DNA of 64,000 nucleotides, from NCBI GenBank assembly GCA_963820955.1, contig CAWGCA010000045.1, positions 62,001-126,000 on the forward strand, given 5' to 3'. Below the pieces are notes generated by a model. That model saw only the letters and a list, made by a program, of their open reading frames with translations, searched no databases and had not been told where the DNA came from. Numbering within the stretch: the first letter of the stretch is position 1; the number at the start of each line of letters is the position of its first letter. Both the position numbers and the translations under genes were made by a program. Positions 50,314-58,696 of the stretch are shown in pieces. The stretch comes from CAWGCA01 sp963820955. GTDB taxonomy: Bacteria; Pseudomonadota; Gammaproteobacteria; Chromatiales; Chromatiaceae.

Positions 50314-51603
50314 ATGCTAAGCACCATGGATTACCAGGCCAAGTTCCGGGATATCGCAGAGAAAACCCTGTTCCATCAGCTGCCCGACAGCGGGCAGGGG
50401 TTTGTTCGAAAACAGGCACTGCAATACCGGTTCACCCTACAGGAACTTCGCCTGGTAACGGAGATCGCACTGGACCTGGAGATGTGGAACCAGGGGGACA
50501 TCACCATAAACTGGCCAAAGACAACAGCGGGAGAACCGGACAAAAACAGAAAGAAACAGCTGCTGAACACGCTCCGGCGCAACTGGGAGTCATTGCGGGA
50601 CGAACCCAACCGCTACCCATCGCCCGCATCCGGTGCTGGCCTGCCGGTAAAGGCCGAGCCGCTGACCCGGAGTAAGGAGAAGCTGGGCCTCGGCTTCTGC
50701 CCGGTCGCCTCTGCAAAGACCCGCTGCTGCAATCTTCTCACCCTGGATGTCGTAGAGAACTGCGGCTACGGTTGTACCTATTGCAGCATTCAGTCCTTCT
50801 TCAGCGGAAACCAGGTCATTTTCGACCGGGATTTCAGGACCAAGCTGGCTGCCCTGCCCATAGACCCGGACAGGCTCTATCATATTGGGACAGGGCAATC
50901 CTCGGATTCCCTGATGTGGGGCAACAGTCACGGCGTATTGGATGCGCTGATCGATTTCGCCAACCGTCATCCCAACGTCATCCTGGAGCTCAAGACCAAG
51001 TCGGCGAACATTGCCCATCTGCTGAAACAGGATGTTCCGGCCAATATCATCTGCAGCTGGTCGCTCAATCCACCAATACTCATTGCCAACGAAGAACACG
51101 CCACCGCCTCTCTTGAGCAACGCCTCGAGGCAGCCCGATCGCTGGCGGACAAGGGGGTCGTGGTTGGTTTTCATTTTCACCCCATGATCCACTACCTGGG
51201 TTGGGAGCAGGATTACAGTGCCCTCTTCGCTCGGGTGCAAAGACTGTTCCACCCCGACGAGGTAGCCATGATCTCCATCGGAACCCTCACTTTCACCAAA
51301 CCGGTGATCCGAAAAATACGACAGAGCGGCCTCAACAGCCAGATTCTGAAGATGCCGCTGGTGGAGGCCGACGGAAAGCTGTCCTACCCTGACAATGTGA
51401 AACTGGAGCTCTTTTCGCACGCCTACGACAACTTCTCAGCGGCCTGGAAGAAGGGTGTCTTTTTCTATCTCTGCATGGAAAACCAACGCTTCTGGAAACC
51501 GGTCTTCGGGTTTGATTTCGAAAGCAACGAACTGTTCGAGCAGGCCATGAAGTTGAGTTACCTGGATACCATCGACCGGCGGCGCGCTGTCGCTCAAGAA
51601 TGA
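50314..51603 (+). CDS. SPL-family radical SAM protein
   Basis: This 429-residue protein has the radical SAM cluster motif NCGYGCTYCSIQ (C-x3-C-x2-C near 149-156) and continues IGTGQSSDSLMW and VGFHFHPMIHYLGW. This is the pattern of the spore photoproduct lyase (SplB) family, found in many non-sporulating bacteria. SAM is cleaved to a 5'-deoxyadenosyl radical. The SplB Cys that returns the hydrogen atom cannot be assigned here, so DNA-lesion repair versus another substrate is open. The start ATG 50314 has no clear ribosome-binding site; ATG 50326 is an alternative. Confidence 0.85.
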   Translation: MLSTMDYQAKFRDIAEKTLFHQLPDSGQGFVRKQALQYRFTLQELRLVTEIALDLEMWNQGDITINWPKTTAGEPDKNRKKQLLNTLRRNWESLRDEPNRYPSPASGAGLPVKAEPLTRSKEKLGLGFCPVASAKTRCCNLLTLDVVENCGYGCTYCSIQSFFSGNQVIFDRDFRTKLAALPIDPDRLYHIGTGQSSDSLMWGNSHGVLDALIDFANRHPNVILELKTKSANIAHLLKQDVPANIICSWSLNPPILIANEEHATASLEQRLEAARSLADKGVVVGFHFHPMIHYLGWEQDYSALFARVQRLFHPDEVAMISIGTLTFTKPVIRKIRQSGLNSQILKMPLVEADGKLSYPDNVKLELFSHAYDNFSAAWKKGVFFYLCMENQRFWKPVFGFDFESNELFEQAMKLSYLDTIDRRRAVAQE

Positions 51604-51835
51604 TCTTGAACGAAAGGCTTTACCCAGCACAGCATACTGAAGAACGCCCGTAATCGGACGAAATAGGGGTAATCGACAGATACTTAAGCCAGTGCAGGCC
51701 GACAGTGCCGACGCACAAGGGCGGACAGAGAACTCCCAAACTGAGACCTGATAAATAATAGGCCCTAATGAAAACGCACTTTGAGCAAGAAATCGATGGC
51801 GCAACGCTTCAGGCTCTGACCGGAAGAGGATGACC

Positions 51836-52339
51836 ATGCAACTGCCAGGTATTCAATATTGGTTCAGGGTGATGGCGTTGTGGATATTCGCAACGGCCGT
51901 GAACTCAGCGCCACCGGCACAGTTGATCGAGGCGAAAAACCTGAACTCAGACGCCACGCTTGCCCGGCAGGCCAATATCCCGATTGTGCTCCTATTTTCC
52001 CAGCAGCACTGCCCCTTCTGCCATCAGATAAAACAGGAAATTCTGGGTCCGATGATCATCGCGGGGGATTACCGGGGAGAAATCCTGATCCGAGAAATTT
52101 TTATCGACCCTGGGGTCCAGGTTATCGATTTCGAGGGGAAAAACACCGTTGCCCGGACCTTCGCCAACCGCTACGACGTGAACCTGACCCCGACCCTGCT
52201 GTTTCTCGGCCCCGACGGCAGAGAACTCAGTGAACGGATTCTGGGCATACAAACAGTGGATATGTTCTTCTACTATGTGGACCAATCGATTAAACAAGCC
52301 ATTACTGAACTCTCCCGCTCACAGGTGAAAAATGGCTGA
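51836..52339 (+). CDS. Exported thioredoxin-like protein with CPFC motif
   Basis: From ATG 51836, with GAAGAGG five bases upstream, the protein has 167 residues. A signal peptide (FRVMALWIFATAVNSA) is followed by a thioredoxin fold with QQHCPFCHQIKQEIL and the cis-Pro region NLTPTLLFLGPDG. It resembles SoxW/thiol:disulfide-type periplasmic reductases (thioredoxin-like family 2). The stop overlaps the next gene by eight bases. Confidence 0.85.
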   Translation: MQLPGIQYWFRVMALWIFATAVNSAPPAQLIEAKNLNSDATLARQANIPIVLLFSQQHCPFCHQIKQEILGPMIIAGDYRGEILIREIFIDPGVQVIDFEGKNTVARTFANRYDVNLTPTLLFLGPDGRELSERILGIQTVDMFFYYVDQSIKQAITELSRSQVKNG

Positions 52340-52886
52340 ACAGTTCGATATCTATTTTTCCGGGAAAATCCTGGACGGCCAAGACCCGAGCCTGGTCCGG
52401 CAACGGATAGCCAAGATATTCGGGAACGATGGTGCCGCACTGGAGCGCCTATTCTCCGGAGCCAATCTGCGTGTCAAAGCGGGGGTAGATCAGGAAACCG
52501 CCGTGCGCTACCGGGTAGCATTCCGTGATGCCGGGGCCCTGGTGGATATCCGACCAGCGGCTACAGCCACCTCCACTGCAGCAGCCACCGATCAGGGTGA
52601 AACTGATTCGCACGCCTCACACCTCACCCTGTTACCGCCCAAGACCGGGAGCCTAATCGACTGCGCACCCCGAGTGCAACCGGCTGCTATCCCGGATATC
52701 AGCGGCCTGGTCCTCGCACCCGCCGGCGCGGTCCTAGACGAGTCGGAACCTGTGGTAACGAGTGAAATCAACACCCAGGGCCTCACGCTCTGCCCCTCTC
52801 AATCTGGCACATTGGAAGATTGTCAGATACCGGTCGAACCCCGTCCAATTCCCGATATCAGCGCACTCAAGCTGGACGAAGAGTAA
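52332..52886 (+). CDS. Unknown protein with N-terminal fold and repeated C-terminal motif
   Basis: This 184-residue protein has an N-terminal segment (MAEQFDIYFSGKILDGQDPS..VRYRVAFRDAGALVDIRP) resembling a small domain seen at the start of several gammaproteobacterial proteins. An Ala/Thr linker follows. Two copies of a motif come next: LTLLPPKTGSLIDCAPRV..AIPDISGLVL and LTLCPSQSGTLEDCQIPV..PIPDISALKL, each with one conserved Cys. There is no signal peptide. It is translationally coupled to the thioredoxin-like protein, so the paired Cys motifs could be a redox substrate. That is an inference. Confidence 0.7.
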   Translation: MAEQFDIYFSGKILDGQDPSLVRQRIAKIFGNDGAALERLFSGANLRVKAGVDQETAVRYRVAFRDAGALVDIRPAATATSTAAATDQGETDSHASHLTLLPPKTGSLIDCAPRVQPAAIPDISGLVLAPAGAVLDESEPVVTSEINTQGLTLCPSQSGTLEDCQIPVEPRPIPDISALKLDEE

Positions 52887-53050
52887 CCAGGGATCTCCTT
52901 CTGCAGCCTGGAATTACTGTGCGCGGTTCCTGCTGTGACCACCGCAGGCAAGGTGCCTCTGCATTTTGGCTTGAAATTTGCGATACCAGTAGAAAATAAG
53001 CCAAACATCTCATTTAATGCCAAATTTTTGACGAAATAGGGAGAGAATCT

Positions 53051-53410
53051 GTGGTGAACCCCCTCACAAACGACAAAATTCCGTCAGCATCATCTCAACA
53101 CAGGCCGAATACAGAACAAAAGTCCGTCAATCAGTCCCAGGGGCAGAGCACAGCTGTCGGGGATCCGGTTGCCGCTAAGAAGAAAGGCGTGGACGATACC
53201 CTGGAGTTGAGCGGAAATGGCCGCATCTTAAGCCAGACCGCAGACAGGATCAGGGGTTCAGAGGGCGAGGTGAGGACGCCGGAAGAAGCCGCAGCCCTGA
53301 CTGCCAGAATCCGGGAGCAGTTCGAACAGTCCGGAACTCAGAGTTTGGCCATCCACCGAGATATTCGTGCCGATCAACTCACTAATCTGCTGAACTCGGC
53401 TCCCGCCTGA
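53051..53410 (+). CDS. Small hydrophilic protein, weakly FlgM-like
   Basis: This 119-residue protein starts at GTG 53051 behind GGGAGAG. It is low-complexity at first (Gln/Ser/Asn-rich), then DTLELSGNGRILSQTADRI and a helical end, EEAAALTARIREQFEQSG..IRADQLTNLLNSAPA. The pattern of an unstructured N-terminus and helical C-terminus recalls anti-sigma-28 FlgM, but the key FlgM residues are not clear. No flagellar gene is adjacent, so function remains unknown. Confidence 0.6.
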   Translation: MVNPLTNDKIPSASSQHRPNTEQKSVNQSQGQSTAVGDPVAAKKKGVDDTLELSGNGRILSQTADRIRGSEGEVRTPEEAAALTARIREQFEQSGTQSLAIHRDIRADQLTNLLNSAPA

Positions 53411-53496
53411 GAGCGAAGGTAGACTGGCGGTAAGCGGAAAGTCTCTGCCAAATCAAATAGACACGCCGGCGCCAAGACCCGGCTCGACGGAAAGCT

Positions 53497-53524
53497 GTTC
53501 ACCCACCGGCAAAGGTGGGTGAAC
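53497..53524. terminator. Long perfect hairpin between convergent genes
   Basis: An 11-bp stem, GTTCACCCACC (53497-53507) / GGTGGGTGAAC (53514-53524), has a six-base loop. It lies between the genes at 53051 and 53531. No T-run follows on either strand, so termination may be Rho-assisted. Confidence 0.5.
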
Positions 53525-53530
53525 TCAACG

Positions 53531-53905
53531 CTATTTAACCCCCAGCTCCAATCGTTCCACCTCGGCCAGAGTCACGATGCGGCCGTCTACGGTGCGAAAC
53601 GAGCGGCCTTCTACATCGCCCTTGTATGCTTCGTACAGCACCGAGTTACCGCTGCGGCTATCGATGACCCGGACGCTGACCAGCTGATAGGCATCCCGCC
53701 ACTGATGAAAGAAGTAAAAACCGGCCCCAGCCAGCGAGATTATCACCAGGCCATAGGCCGTTATCCTGGGTAGCGGTGATTTCGGCTTCACTGCATGCAA
53801 TGGTGAAGCTACCACGGCCGTCGCCTGCGGAGGGCGGTTGCGCAGCTTGACCGCGACAACGGCACCGGCGATAACAACAAGGGTTAGGAGAAGCTTCATG
53901 AACAT
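53531..53905 (-). CDS. Small membrane protein of unknown function
   Basis: This 124-residue protein has an N-terminal helix (KLLLTLVVIAGAVVAV) and a second helix (ITAYGLVIISLAGAGFYFF). A hydrophilic end follows with SVRVIDSRSGNSVLYEAYKG. The end looks like a small beta domain that reads context from the envelope side. No family was recognised; it is not obviously linked to its neighbours. Confidence 0.7.
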   Translation of the reverse strand: MFMKLLLTLVVIAGAVVAVKLRNRPPQATAVVASPLHAVKPKSPLPRITAYGLVIISLAGAGFYFFHQWRDAYQLVSVRVIDSRSGNSVLYEAYKGDVEGRSFRTVDGRIVTLAEVERLELGVK

Positions 53906-54025
53906 AATCGCGGTACCTTAGCACGGCGCGCCACCGACAGCGACTTCGCTCAGAAGCGGAATCTTCGGTGCGATCCCAATGAACGGCTTGCAGTTTCATC
54001 GATCTGCGATTTACCATCCCTGATT

Positions 54026-54688
54026 ATGATTTCAAAACTGGTAACACTAATCACCGCCCTGCTGCTCCTGACTGCCTGCGAAAAACCGGATCCACCGACT
54101 GTTGGCCTCTATCTGGCCGTCCAACGTGGCGATATCGATCAGATCGAACGGCATATCCACTGGGGATCGGATATGGAGCAGGCGGATGTAGATGGTCGCC
54201 GCCCGCTGCACATTGCAGCTAAAAAAGGGAGTTATGTGGTAGCCAAGGTGCTGATCGAAAACGGCGCCCAAATCGATGCCCCGGACCTTCAGGGCCACCC
54301 CCCCCTGCACACCGCCCTGATGTCTGGCCGCACCCAGGTGGCGGAACTGCTGATCAAACAGGGCGCCCAAACCGATGCCAATCATTTACTGGAGCAGGTA
54401 GTGGAAAACGGCGTCGCCGACCGGGATGTGGTGGAGCTTCTGTTGCAGCAGGGAGCCGACATCAATCACTTCAACGCGGCGGGGGCAACTCCCCTGATGC
54501 AGGCGATCGCCGATGAAAACCGGGTACTGGTGAGGGTACTGATCGGCCATGGCGCCGATGTAAACCAAGCAGATACCAACGGGCTCACACCGCTGGCTCT
54601 GGCCACCGAGAGCCAGAACCAGGATATCATCCGCCTGCTGGGTCGAAACGGTGCGCGCCTGCCTGAAAACCTATCCTCTACCCCGTGA
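54026..54688 (+). CDS. Ankyrin-repeat lipoprotein
   Basis: This 220-residue lipoprotein has lipobox LLTACE (Cys18), then four or five ankyrin repeats (DGRRPLHIAAKKGSYVVAKV, GHPPLHTALMSGRTQVAELL, GATPLMQAIADENRVLVRVL, GLTPLALATESQNQDIIRLL). It acts through protein binding on the periplasmic side of a membrane; bacterial ankyrin proteins of this kind often accompany catalases or toxins, but none is nearby. Confidence 0.88.
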   Translation: MISKLVTLITALLLLTACEKPDPPTVGLYLAVQRGDIDQIERHIHWGSDMEQADVDGRRPLHIAAKKGSYVVAKVLIENGAQIDAPDLQGHPPLHTALMSGRTQVAELLIKQGAQTDANHLLEQVVENGVADRDVVELLLQQGADINHFNAAGATPLMQAIADENRVLVRVLIGHGADVNQADTNGLTPLALATESQNQDIIRLLGRNGARLPENLSSTP

Positions 54689-54744
54689 CGACGGGCGATG
54701 CTTCTGGTACCTTCCCCCGATCTAACTCCACGCAGGAAGGAAAA

Positions 54745-55029
54745 ATGGCATCCAATGTCGACGAATTGACCATAAGCTATAGCGAGGACGGTATCGAGAT
54801 CGTCAAGGAACTGGACAAGGTCGTCCTGTCAAAGGGCGCCTGGTCAACTGTCATGTACCGTTATCAGGACTGGAATCGAGCCAAAAGCGAATACGGACCG
54901 GACAAGTACAGCATTCGCCGCTATCAGAAGCGCAACGGCGAATACCAATCCAAGTCTAAATTCAACATCTCCAGCAGTGCCCAGGCAAAAGCCATCATCG
55001 AGGCACTGCAGGGCTGGATCCAGGAGTAG
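54745..55029 (+). CDS. Small conserved-looking protein, possibly PC4-like
   Basis: This 94-residue protein starts at ATG 54745 with GGAAGG just upstream. The sequence VDELTISYSEDGIEIV..WSTVMYRYQDWNR..DKYSIRRYQKRNGEYQSK and the final helix AQAKAIIEALQGWIQ give a strand-rich core ending in a helix. This resembles the PC4/YdbC single-stranded nucleic acid-binding fold, though no signature settles it. It is convergent with sbcB, a single-strand exonuclease. Confidence 0.65.
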   Translation: MASNVDELTISYSEDGIEIVKELDKVVLSKGAWSTVMYRYQDWNRAKSEYGPDKYSIRRYQKRNGEYQSKSKFNISSSAQAKAIIEALQGWIQE

Positions 55030-55046
55030 GCGACGGCCAGCGGAGG

Positions 55047-56498
55047 TTAAACAGAAGCCGGTCCGCCGATACCGATCTGTTCCGGCCAGTCCGCCAGCTG
55101 CGACAGAATTGAGCGATCCCGGTCGTTCAGGTCAGTGGCAACCATCCTTTTTGCCAATTGCTGACGAAACACCTCGAGGGTGATACTGCCGCCCCCATCG
55201 GGATTGGTGAGACGCTCCTGGCGAAACGTTTCCCAACGTGCCTTTTCGTCCCTGGACAGGCTCTTAGGCCAGTTGCGAGCCCGATAACGAAACAACATCT
55301 CAGGCAGCCGAGGGTCATCAAAGGCCTGCTCCAGCCGCATGAGCTCTCGCGGTGTCATGCGGCGTATCTGCTCCATCCGCCGACGGTCTCCGTCGCTGAA
55401 GAAGCCACCCCCATAGAGGTTTCTGTCGGGGTCGACAATAGGGTCAAAATGTCTGGCCAGATGCACCGCCTGTATCTTCTTCTCCAGCCCACCGGCTGCC
55501 TTCAGCTGAGCCAGATGGCGCTCCCCGACCGCCGGGTGGATATCCCAGCGCGCGGCCGCCTGTTCGGTCAGCGTATTCATCGGGACCACCACCGGGCACT
55601 TGTTGAGGTGAACGGTCTTGAGCGGGATCCGCTCCAACCCCTCTGGCAGCTGGTCCCGGGGGGTAAACAGACGCGCGGAGATCTCCTCCACGCCGCATTG
55701 CAAAAGTGCCGATGGATCCTGGCGCAGGTCAAATACGATGATGCCATTCGAATTGGTTGGGTGCCGCGCCACCGGCGCCACCATGGCAATACAACCCCGG
55801 CTGGCGGGGTACATGGAGGAGACATGCAGTACCGGCTGCTTGCTCCGCAGGTCTAACAACTCCCCCACCCGCCGCTTGCTCCTGAGCTGGAGCAGATAGT
55901 CGAACAACCGCGGCTGCCGTTCCCTGATCAACCGGGCGACAGCGATGGTGGCGTACACATCCGCCAGCGCGTCATGGGCCCCCTCATGGGCAACCTGATT
56001 GGCCGCGGTAAGAAGTTCCAATCTAAAGCTCACCACCCCATCGTCGTCCTCGGGCCACTCAATTCCCTCGGGTCTCAAGGCGTGGGTGAGACGCATCATG
56101 TCGATGATATCCCAGCGGGAGTTTCCGTTCTGCCACTCCCGGGCATAGGGATCGAAGAAGTTACGGTACAGGCCGTAACGGGTCACCTCATCATCGAAAC
56201 GGATGCTGTTGTAGCCGACACCGCAGGTGCCAGGCTGGGCCAACTGCTCATGGACCAGCGTATAGAACTCGGCCTCGTTCACTCCTTCTTCCAACGCCTT
56301 CTGCGGCGTGATCCCGGTAACCAGGCAGGCCTCAGGCTGAGGCAGGATATCGTCCGACGGCTTACAATAAATGGACAGGGGGCGTCCGATGATGTTCAGG
56401 TCTGCGTCGGTTCGGATACCAGCGAACTGCGCGGCGCGGTCTCTGGATGGATCGCTGCCCCAGGTTTCATAGTCGTGCCAGTAGAAGGTCAAAGCCAT
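55047..56498 (-). CDS. sbcB: Exodeoxyribonuclease I
   Basis: This 483-residue protein has the DEDDh exonuclease core: FYWHDYETWG (catalytic Asp-x-Glu), GYNSIRFDDEV and the last motif HDALADVYATIAVA. The ExoI-specific C-terminal domains include SSMYPASRGC and SDGDRRRMEQ. It degrades single-stranded DNA 3' to 5' in mismatch and recombination repair. The length is the usual one (475 in E. coli). Confidence 0.96.
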   Translation of the reverse strand: MALTFYWHDYETWGSDPSRDRAAQFAGIRTDADLNIIGRPLSIYCKPSDDILPQPEACLVTGITPQKALEEGVNEAEFYTLVHEQLAQPGTCGVGYNSIRFDDEVTRYGLYRNFFDPYAREWQNGNSRWDIIDMMRLTHALRPEGIEWPEDDDGVVSFRLELLTAANQVAHEGAHDALADVYATIAVARLIRERQPRLFDYLLQLRSKRRVGELLDLRSKQPVLHVSSMYPASRGCIAMVAPVARHPTNSNGIIVFDLRQDPSALLQCGVEEISARLFTPRDQLPEGLERIPLKTVHLNKCPVVVPMNTLTEQAAARWDIHPAVGERHLAQLKAAGGLEKKIQAVHLARHFDPIVDPDRNLYGGGFFSDGDRRRMEQIRRMTPRELMRLEQAFDDPRLPEMLFRYRARNWPKSLSRDEKARWETFRQERLTNPDGGGSITLEVFRQQLAKRMVATDLNDRDRSILSQLADWPEQIGIGGPASV

Positions 56499-56585
56499 GC
56501 TGTAAAATCGGTCATTTCAAAAAAACCCAGGCTGGTCACGGTATCGGGCCGATGACGCCGGTCGTCTGCTCTGATGGGCCTAAAC

Positions 56586-56613
56586 AAAACACCCCGCCGC
56601 AGCGGGGTGTTTT
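56586..56613 (-). terminator. Intrinsic terminator of the rpsP-rimM-trmD-rplS operon
   Basis: A 12-bp stem, AAAACACCCCGC (56586-56597) / GCGGGGTGTTTT (56602-56613), has a CGCA loop. On the minus strand the second arm ends in TTTTGTTT. It lies 20 bases past the rplS stop codon. Confidence 0.92.
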
Positions 56614-56632
56614 CAGCCTTCTGGAAACCGGT

Positions 56633-56977
56633 TCAGATCTTCTCTTTGATCCGGGCCGCTTTACCGGTACGACCGCGCAGATAGTACAGCTTGGCGCGAC
56701 GCACATCGCCCCGGCGTTTCAGCTTGATGTCGGCCACGCTCGGGCTATAAGTCTGGAACACTCGCTCCACCCCTTCGCCGTGGGAAATCTTACGGACAGT
56801 GAAGGCGGAGTTGATGCCTCTGTTACGCTTGGCGATTACCAGTCCTTCGAAGGCCTGCAGCCGTTCCCGGTTGCCCTCCTTCACTTTCACCTGGACGACC
56901 ACCGTATCGCCGGGAGCAAAATCAGGGATTTCGCGACCCATCTGCTCGGCTTCAAGTTCCTGGATGATGTTGCTCAT
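56633..56977 (-). CDS. rplS: Ribosomal protein L19
   Basis: This 114-residue protein starts MSNIIQELEAEQMGREIPDF and has NRGINSAFTVRKISHGEGVE. It is the last gene of the conserved rpsP-rimM-trmD-rplS operon. L19 lies at the 30S-50S interface. Confidence 0.98.
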   Translation of the reverse strand: MSNIIQELEAEQMGREIPDFAPGDTVVVQVKVKEGNRERLQAFEGLVIAKRNRGINSAFTVRKISHGEGVERVFQTYSPSVADIKLKRRGDVRRAKLYYLRGRTGKAARIKEKI

Positions 56978-56998
56978 GGTCGTATGCTCCTAAATATC

Positions 56999-57742
56999 TC
57001 AACTGGCGTCTGCCTGCGCCTGTATAAATTCGTCTAGTAAATTCTGTTCTTCAGCCGTCAGCGGCCGTCCCGCCAGCAGGTCGGGACGTCGCGTCCATGT
57101 CCGCCCCAGCGACTGCTGCAACCGCCAGCGGCGTATTGCCTCGTGGTTCCCGCTCAAAAGCACGGTGGGAACCTCCTCTCCATCGTAAACCTCAGGCCGC
57201 GTATAGTGTGGACAGTCCAGCAGTCCATCCGTATAGGAGTCCTGCTCCACCGAATCCGCATCGCCCAGCACACCGGGCAACAGGCGGATCACGGCGTCCA
57301 TCAACACCAGCGCCGGTAATTCCCCGCCGCTCAGCACGTAATCACCGATGGACCACTCTTCATCAACATGGCGGTCGATAAACCGCTCATCGATCCCTTC
57401 GTAGCGACCGGAGACCAGGATCATACCTTCCCGTTCGGCCAGTTCCCTCACCGCCGCCTGATCCAGGCGCCGCCCCTGAGGGCTAAGATGGGTTACCGCC
57501 AGCCCGGGGGCTGCCTGCTTCGCATCCTCGATGGCCGCCTCCAGCGGTTCCATCTTCATCACCATACCGGGGCCACCCCCATAGGGCCGGTCGTCCACCG
57601 TCCTGTGCACATCGTGGGTGTAATCCCGCGGATTCCATAACCCCAGGTCAACCTTTCCCTGTTCGAAGGCGCGACCGGTTACGCCAGTCCCAACCATCGC
57701 CTGGAACATCTCCGGAAACAGGGTCACCACATGAAATCGCAT
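56999..57742 (-). CDS. trmD: tRNA (guanine37-N1)-methyltransferase
   Basis: This 247-residue SPOUT enzyme opens MRFHVVTLFPEMFQAMVGTG and has YGGGPGMVMKMEPL, SGRYEGIDERFID and IGDYVLSGGELPALVL of the trefoil-knot SAM site. It makes m1G37 in tRNAs reading CNN and GGG codons, preventing frameshifts. It sits between rimM (6 bases) and rplS (21 bases). Confidence 0.98.
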   Translation of the reverse strand: MRFHVVTLFPEMFQAMVGTGVTGRAFEQGKVDLGLWNPRDYTHDVHRTVDDRPYGGGPGMVMKMEPLEAAIEDAKQAAPGLAVTHLSPQGRRLDQAAVRELAEREGMILVSGRYEGIDERFIDRHVDEEWSIGDYVLSGGELPALVLMDAVIRLLPGVLGDADSVEQDSYTDGLLDCPHYTRPEVYDGEEVPTVLLSGNHEAIRRWRLQQSLGRTWTRRPDLLAGRPLTAEEQNLLDEFIQAQADAS

Positions 57743-57748
57743 GGCACC

Positions 57749-58261
57749 CTAGAAATCCTTGTCCCAATCCACCGTAATCGTGCCTTGCGGCAAGTCCACG
57801 GCAATAATCACCCCGTCGATAAAGGGAATCATCCGTTGCCGGTCGCCCTTCACCACCATCACATCGTTGGATCCGGTCTCAAACAGGTAGTCCACCCTGC
57901 CCAGATCGGCTCCCTGCAACGTCTTAACCCGCTGTCCTTCCAGGTCTGTCCAGTAGTATTCACTGGCTTCAGCAGCCGGAAGCTGATCCCGCTGCACGCC
58001 GATATCCAGCCCGATCAGTTCGGCGGCCAGGTCGCGCTCGTCACAATCTTTGAGTTTCGCGACAATCCCTTTGCCGTGGGGCCGGCCCGACTCAAGCTGG
58101 TGCGGCTCCCATTCTTCGGACCGATTCAGACACCAGACTGGGTAATCCAGGATATTTTCGCGCGGTGCGGTGTAGGAGAAAACTTTCACCCAGCCCCGAA
58201 CGCCAAACAGGCCGGATATCCGGCCCAGTATCACCCATTTGGCATGCCCTTCCTGAACCAC
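57749..58261 (-). CDS. rimM: Ribosome maturation factor RimM
   Basis: This 170-residue protein has an N-terminal RimM barrel (VILGRISGLFGVRGWVKVFS) and a C-terminal PRC-barrel (YYWTDLEGQRVKTLQGADLG). It binds S19 during 30S head assembly. Third-to-last of the operon, before trmD. Confidence 0.97.
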   Translation of the reverse strand: MVQEGHAKWVILGRISGLFGVRGWVKVFSYTAPRENILDYPVWCLNRSEEWEPHQLESGRPHGKGIVAKLKDCDERDLAAELIGLDIGVQRDQLPAAEASEYYWTDLEGQRVKTLQGADLGRVDYLFETGSNDVMVVKGDRQRMIPFIDGVIIAVDLPQGTITVDWDKDF

Positions 58262-58316
58262 CGGATTTCCAATGCTACCCGGCGACGTTCATGTCAGAAC
58301 CGGTATTGCACCCGGC

Positions 58317-58568
58317 TCAGGCGGCGGCCTTGGCTGCGTCCTTGATCAGCCGGGCAACGCGCTCACTGGTCTGTGCTCCATGAGATACCCAGTGCTCAAT
58401 CCGTTCCCGATCGACGCGCAGCCGCTCGTCACCCCCGGTGGCGATGGGATTGAAAAAACCCACTCGCTCAATATAGCGGCCATCACGGGAGTTACGGCTA
58501 TCAGTCACAACAATATGATAAAACGGCCGCTTCTTGGCACCCGTTCGTGAAAGGCGAATCTTTACCAT
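58317..58568 (-). CDS. rpsP: Ribosomal protein S16
   Basis: This 83-residue protein has the full S16 sequence, MVKIRLSRTGAKKRPFYHIV..DSRNSRDGRYIERVGFFNP. First gene of the ribosomal operon; ffh lies 128 bases upstream on the same strand. Confidence 0.98.
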   Translation of the reverse strand: MVKIRLSRTGAKKRPFYHIVVTDSRNSRDGRYIERVGFFNPIATGGDERLRVDRERIEHWVSHGAQTSERVARLIKDAAKAAA

Positions 58569-58637
58569 GTCCTACCCTTGAAATTTTAATCTGTCAGGCA
58601 CCACCGGCCGACCTAACCGGCGGGAGGTAAACGGGGC

Positions 58638-58665
58638 ATTTTACGCAATTCTGAAAAAAAGTGAA
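58638..58665 (-). promoter_or_regulatory. Possible promoter of the rpsP operon
   Basis: On the minus strand TTCACT (58660-58665) and TAAAAT (58638-58643) are separated by 16 bases, in the ffh-rpsP gap. The distance to the rpsP start is about 70 bases. Read-through from ffh is also possible. Confidence 0.4.
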
Positions 58666-58696
58666 GACCTTAGATTGCTTCCAAGCATCCTCAACC

